The notes below the pieces were generated by a model, which made no database searches, had not been told where the DNA came from, and saw only the letters and a program-made list of their open reading frames with translations. Below are positions 41,837-43,816 of a stretch of DNA of 43,816 nt, piece by piece. The DNA lies in assembly GCA_902776765.1 (NCBI GenBank), contig CACYRP010000041.1, positions 1 to 43,816 of the forward strand, in the 5' to 3' direction. Within the stretch, counting starts at the first letter, position 1. Each line of letters opens with the position of its first letter. Made by a program: the position numbers and the translations under genes. The stretch is from Fibrobacter succinogenes (GTDB lineage: Bacteria > Fibrobacterota > Fibrobacteria > Fibrobacterales > Fibrobacteraceae).

Positions 41837-42556
41837 TCACCATGAAGCATTCTTTTCTATCGACAATCCCTCATGGCGTTTGACAACTTTGTTATAATCC
41901 AGAAAGTTCACTCTTTCCTTTATGGGATTAAAAATAGAAGCGTTCAATTTGTCATCAAATTCATTTTTTCTCGTTGCAGCAGCAACAATAAAGAACTCCG
42001 CAGCAAAATCTTGCAATTCATAAAATTTAGAAAGAGAGTTCTTTATATCAGTCGTATGTTCTACTTCATAAAAAACTGATGGCATATTTCTTTCATTGAA
42101 CCATATGACATCAACAGTTTTTGCCTTTCTCAAAATCGAATCATAAGTAAAATGCGGAATATCAGTAGTATCAGTAACTTCTGCTAGCTTTTTTCCGAGA
42201 AAATTACGATTTTTATCCTGCGCTGGGACATATGTAGTCAATTTCTTAAACTTTCCTATTTCAACCAGCAATCCCTGATAATACCCATGATCAAATGATT
42301 GTTCACTTTTTTCATCACCAATTTTTAAATCAAGACGTTGCAAAACTTCTTTTCGATACTTTTCAAGAGCCCACAATCCTGGTCTAATCTTGAAAATTTG
42401 GTTGCAATCTTGAACAATCCTTCGAACACTAGCTTCTGGGGTTTTCGTTTTCCATTTAGAGAAATCAACAATTTCGTTCAACCGTTTAAAAGTCGCAAAT
42501 CCGCCTTCTTTTTCCATCGCTGCAATAACTTGCTCGGTCTGAGAAATTGTTCTCAT
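41837..42556 (-). CDS. Winged-helix plus PD-(D/E)xK-like restriction endonuclease (putative)
   Basis: A 239-aa protein. Residues about 1-70 form a HARE-HTH-like winged helix (QTEQVIAAMEKEGGFATFKR, ASVRRIVQDCNQIFKI, GLWAL). Residues about 145-200 hold a restriction-like strand pattern, TVDVIWF-x(6)-PSVFYEVEHTTDIKNSLSKF; the Asp and the Glu-Val-Glu are candidate active-site residues. It lies 29 nt behind the methyltransferase gene in the same direction, the usual order for a type II pair. I infer it cleaves the site the methyltransferase protects, but the specificity cannot be deduced. Confidence 0.6.
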   Translation of the reverse strand: MRTISQTEQVIAAMEKEGGFATFKRLNEIVDFSKWKTKTPEASVRRIVQDCNQIFKIRPGLWALEKYRKEVLQRLDLKIGDEKSEQSFDHGYYQGLLVEIGKFKKLTTYVPAQDKNRNFLGKKLAEVTDTTDIPHFTYDSILRKAKTVDVIWFNERNMPSVFYEVEHTTDIKNSLSKFYELQDFAAEFFIVAAATRKNEFDDKLNASIFNPIKERVNFLDYNKVVKRHEGLSIEKNASW

Positions 42557-42585
42557 ATACGAACCTTTTTTATCTGTTTTTTAAT

Positions 42586-43518
42586 TCATGTTGTTGCATG
42601 CCAGAACACCTCTCTGAAAAATGGGTTGCCAGCAAGCCTATCCCTAATTTTAACAACATTTCGATGAGCTAGTTCTATCAAGATACAATTTCGCTTCAAA
42701 TTCAGCGCGGCTTCCCCCACGACGCCGCTGCCGGCGAAGGTATCGAGCACGGTTTCGCCCTGCCTGGTCACGAACTGTAGGATTCTTTCGCACAGGGTCA
42801 GCGGGAGTTCGCTCTGGTGAATCTTGTTCTTCCTTGCGACGGGAGGGATGTCGAACATTGCAGGGAGCATCTGCGTGGTGCCGCTCATGTACTGGGGCGT
42901 TCCGGTGTCTTTTGTCTTCTTGGCGTCAATGCGCAGGCTGCGCGCCTTGCCTTTCGAGAATATCATCACGTCTTGGGTGTTCTTGGACTTGCGCCCGGTA
43001 TTGCTGACAAAGTTCCCCTTTTTCCAGGTGACTTTCGAGTAGTAGAGCAGCCCGCACTGTTCGGCGTGTTTCTTGATTTGGTAGAGGTAGTCGTAGTTAT
43101 TCTCGTTTTCGGCGGGGAGAATTTCGACGAGGAAGCAGCCGTCCTTGAGCACGCGGGCTTTTTCTTTGAAGTCGTCGAGGGTGTACCTGAAGCAGTCGTA
43201 TGTGGCGAAGTTGCGGTCGCCGCCCTTGTTCGACTTCTTGTCTAGCCACGGGTGGTCGGTCAGGATGCAGTCGATGGAGGCGTCTCCGAGCATGGAGAGG
43301 TCGCGGCCGTCGCCTTCTATCACGACGCAGCTTTCGTCGCCCTCGATTGTCTTGTACAGGCCCTTGGCGACCCGCTCGAATTTTACGCCGAGGTTGTCGT
43401 AGATGCGCGCGCGGACGGTTTCCTTCGGCTTGTCGGAGTTCTCGGAATAGGCGTCCTTGAGCGAGAATTCGCCCTTGTCCTTGAAACAGGAGTAGATGGT
43501 GTTTGCGAGTGATTTCAT
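42586..43518 (-). CDS. DNA methyltransferase with N-terminal winged helix
   Basis: A 310-aa protein. Residues 1-60 are a winged-helix domain similar in plan to that of the endonuclease gene behind it (FSLKDAYSENSDKPKETVRA). Motif IV appears first as CILTDHPWLDKK, with His replacing the first Pro of DPPY/W. The AdoMet motif I follows near the C-terminus (VLDTFAGSGVVGEAALNLKR), so this is a beta-class-like N4-cytosine or N6-adenine enzyme. LPLTLCERIL with a preceding HQSELP stretch is typical of the region before motif I. Translation may be leaderless. Same operon as the endonuclease. Confidence 0.8.
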   Translation of the reverse strand: MKSLANTIYSCFKDKGEFSLKDAYSENSDKPKETVRARIYDNLGVKFERVAKGLYKTIEGDESCVVIEGDGRDLSMLGDASIDCILTDHPWLDKKSNKGGDRNFATYDCFRYTLDDFKEKARVLKDGCFLVEILPAENENNYDYLYQIKKHAEQCGLLYYSKVTWKKGNFVSNTGRKSKNTQDVMIFSKGKARSLRIDAKKTKDTGTPQYMSGTTQMLPAMFDIPPVARKNKIHQSELPLTLCERILQFVTRQGETVLDTFAGSGVVGEAALNLKRNCILIELAHRNVVKIRDRLAGNPFFREVFWHATT

Positions 43519-43525
43519 GCGCAGA

Positions 43526-43531
43526 AATATA
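43526..43531 (-). promoter_or_regulatory. -10 element of the methyltransferase, leaderless arrangement
   Basis: TATATT on the minus strand ends 7 nt before the ATG at 43518; no ribosome binding site. Two TGTCAC copies lie just upstream, 4 nt apart. Confidence 0.45.
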
Positions 43532-43589
43532 GATTCTGCGGAGTGACAATTTGTGACATTTCATTGTTTAAAAATTTTCGAGAAATCTC

Positions 43590-43618
43590 TTGACAGGGGC
43601 CGCGCGAGGATGTATATT
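43590..43618 (+). promoter_or_regulatory. Consensus promoter of the KilA-N gene
   Basis: TTGACA, 17 bp, TATATT, the best promoter in the window, giving a leader of about 72 nt before ATG 43697. It is divergent from the methyltransferase promoter. Confidence 0.75.
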
Positions 43619-43696
43619 TGGTGAACAAATGTTCTAGTGCTCAAAATTTCAAAAAGAGTTGCGGTTTTACGCTTGTCCGCAGCGAAGGAGTGAAAA

Positions 43697-43816
43697 ATGA
43701 AGATAAAGGTAATGGACGCCGAGATTTCGGTGCAGAGAATCGGGAACGAGGATTACATCTCGCTAACAGATATGGCTCGTAGCCAAATGCAGGAACACAT
43801 TATTTTCAAATGGCTT
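43697..43816 (+). CDS. KilA-N domain protein, 5' end only
   Basis: The first 40 codons of a gene that runs off the window. MKIKVMDAEISVQRIGNEDY and then ISLTDMARSQ-x-EH-IIFKWL is the start of a KilA-N domain (the usual ISLTDIAK ... NWLRNR). GAAGGAG lies 6 nt before the ATG. KilA-N proteins are DNA-binding factors of phages and other mobile elements, often neighbours of restriction genes and of ORF6N proteins, whose remnant is also in this window. Confidence 0.8.
   Translation, partial: MKIKVMDAEISVQRIGNEDYISLTDMARSQMQEHIIFKWL

Noticed and set aside
1..43816. CRISPR arrays, rRNA or tRNA genes, insertion sequences
   Set aside because: No regularly spaced identical repeats, RNA-gene signatures or transposase motifs were seen on either strand.

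Overview
The window most likely comes from a Fibrobacter-type bacterium (phylum Fibrobacterota). The strongest pointer is a TIGR02147-family protein (4516-5367), a family characteristic of Fibrobacter, which heads an operon of paralogous cysteine-rich lipoproteins built from repeated CNAENEG / Y-x-C / W modules. Several genes carry the -10 element TATATT. The best example is TTGACA, 17 bp, TATATT at 43590-43618. Some ATGs begin only 6-7 nt after such a -10, which suggests leaderless mRNAs. This genus assignment is inference; no rRNA or tRNA gene is present to confirm it.

Layout. 1-7.1 kb (minus strand): the regulator-like protein, four lipoproteins and two decayed lipoprotein 3' ends. 7.3-12 kb: a small secreted SH3-like protein, an outer-membrane beta-barrel, and a membrane transporter/spermidine-synthase-like fusion. 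12.2-15.8 kb: an AT-rich accessory segment with a uracil-DNA-glycosylase-like protein (minus). Next to it lies a compact plus-strand module of five small unrecognised genes split by about 460 nt of hairpin-rich noncoding DNA. This module has its own promoter and terminator. 15.9-19.5 kb: cobalamin-dependent methionine synthase (metH), broken near its start by an apparent 23-bp deletion that removes the DGAMGT region. 19.6-22 kb (minus): DUF1538 membrane protein plus two PII-like proteins. 22-23.7 kb (plus): ECF sigma factor, membrane anti-sigma-like protein and a cysteine-rich Spy/CpxP-like sensor. 23.8-33.4 kb (plus): recC-recB-recD, followed by an unknown 234-aa gene.

34-43.8 kb is a defence and selfish-gene region. 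It contains an ORF6N remnant, a shortened YhcG/DUF1016 protein and a minus-strand operon of XRE regulator, EVE-McrB, AlbA_2 protein and PD-(D/E)xK nuclease. A divergent SRA-like reader faces that operon across a perfect 13-bp inverted repeat. A methyltransferase/endonuclease pair and the start of a KilA-N gene complete it.

Three accessory genes here (ORF6N, YhcG, AlbA_2) look like fusions of the correct N- and C-termini of their families with the middle missing in frame. With metH, that makes four internal deletions in one window, either genuine microhomology decay or an assembly property. The least explained material is the 13.5-15.8 kb module, its structured RNA candidate, and a two-hairpin repeat present at 19557-19627 and 35517-35580.
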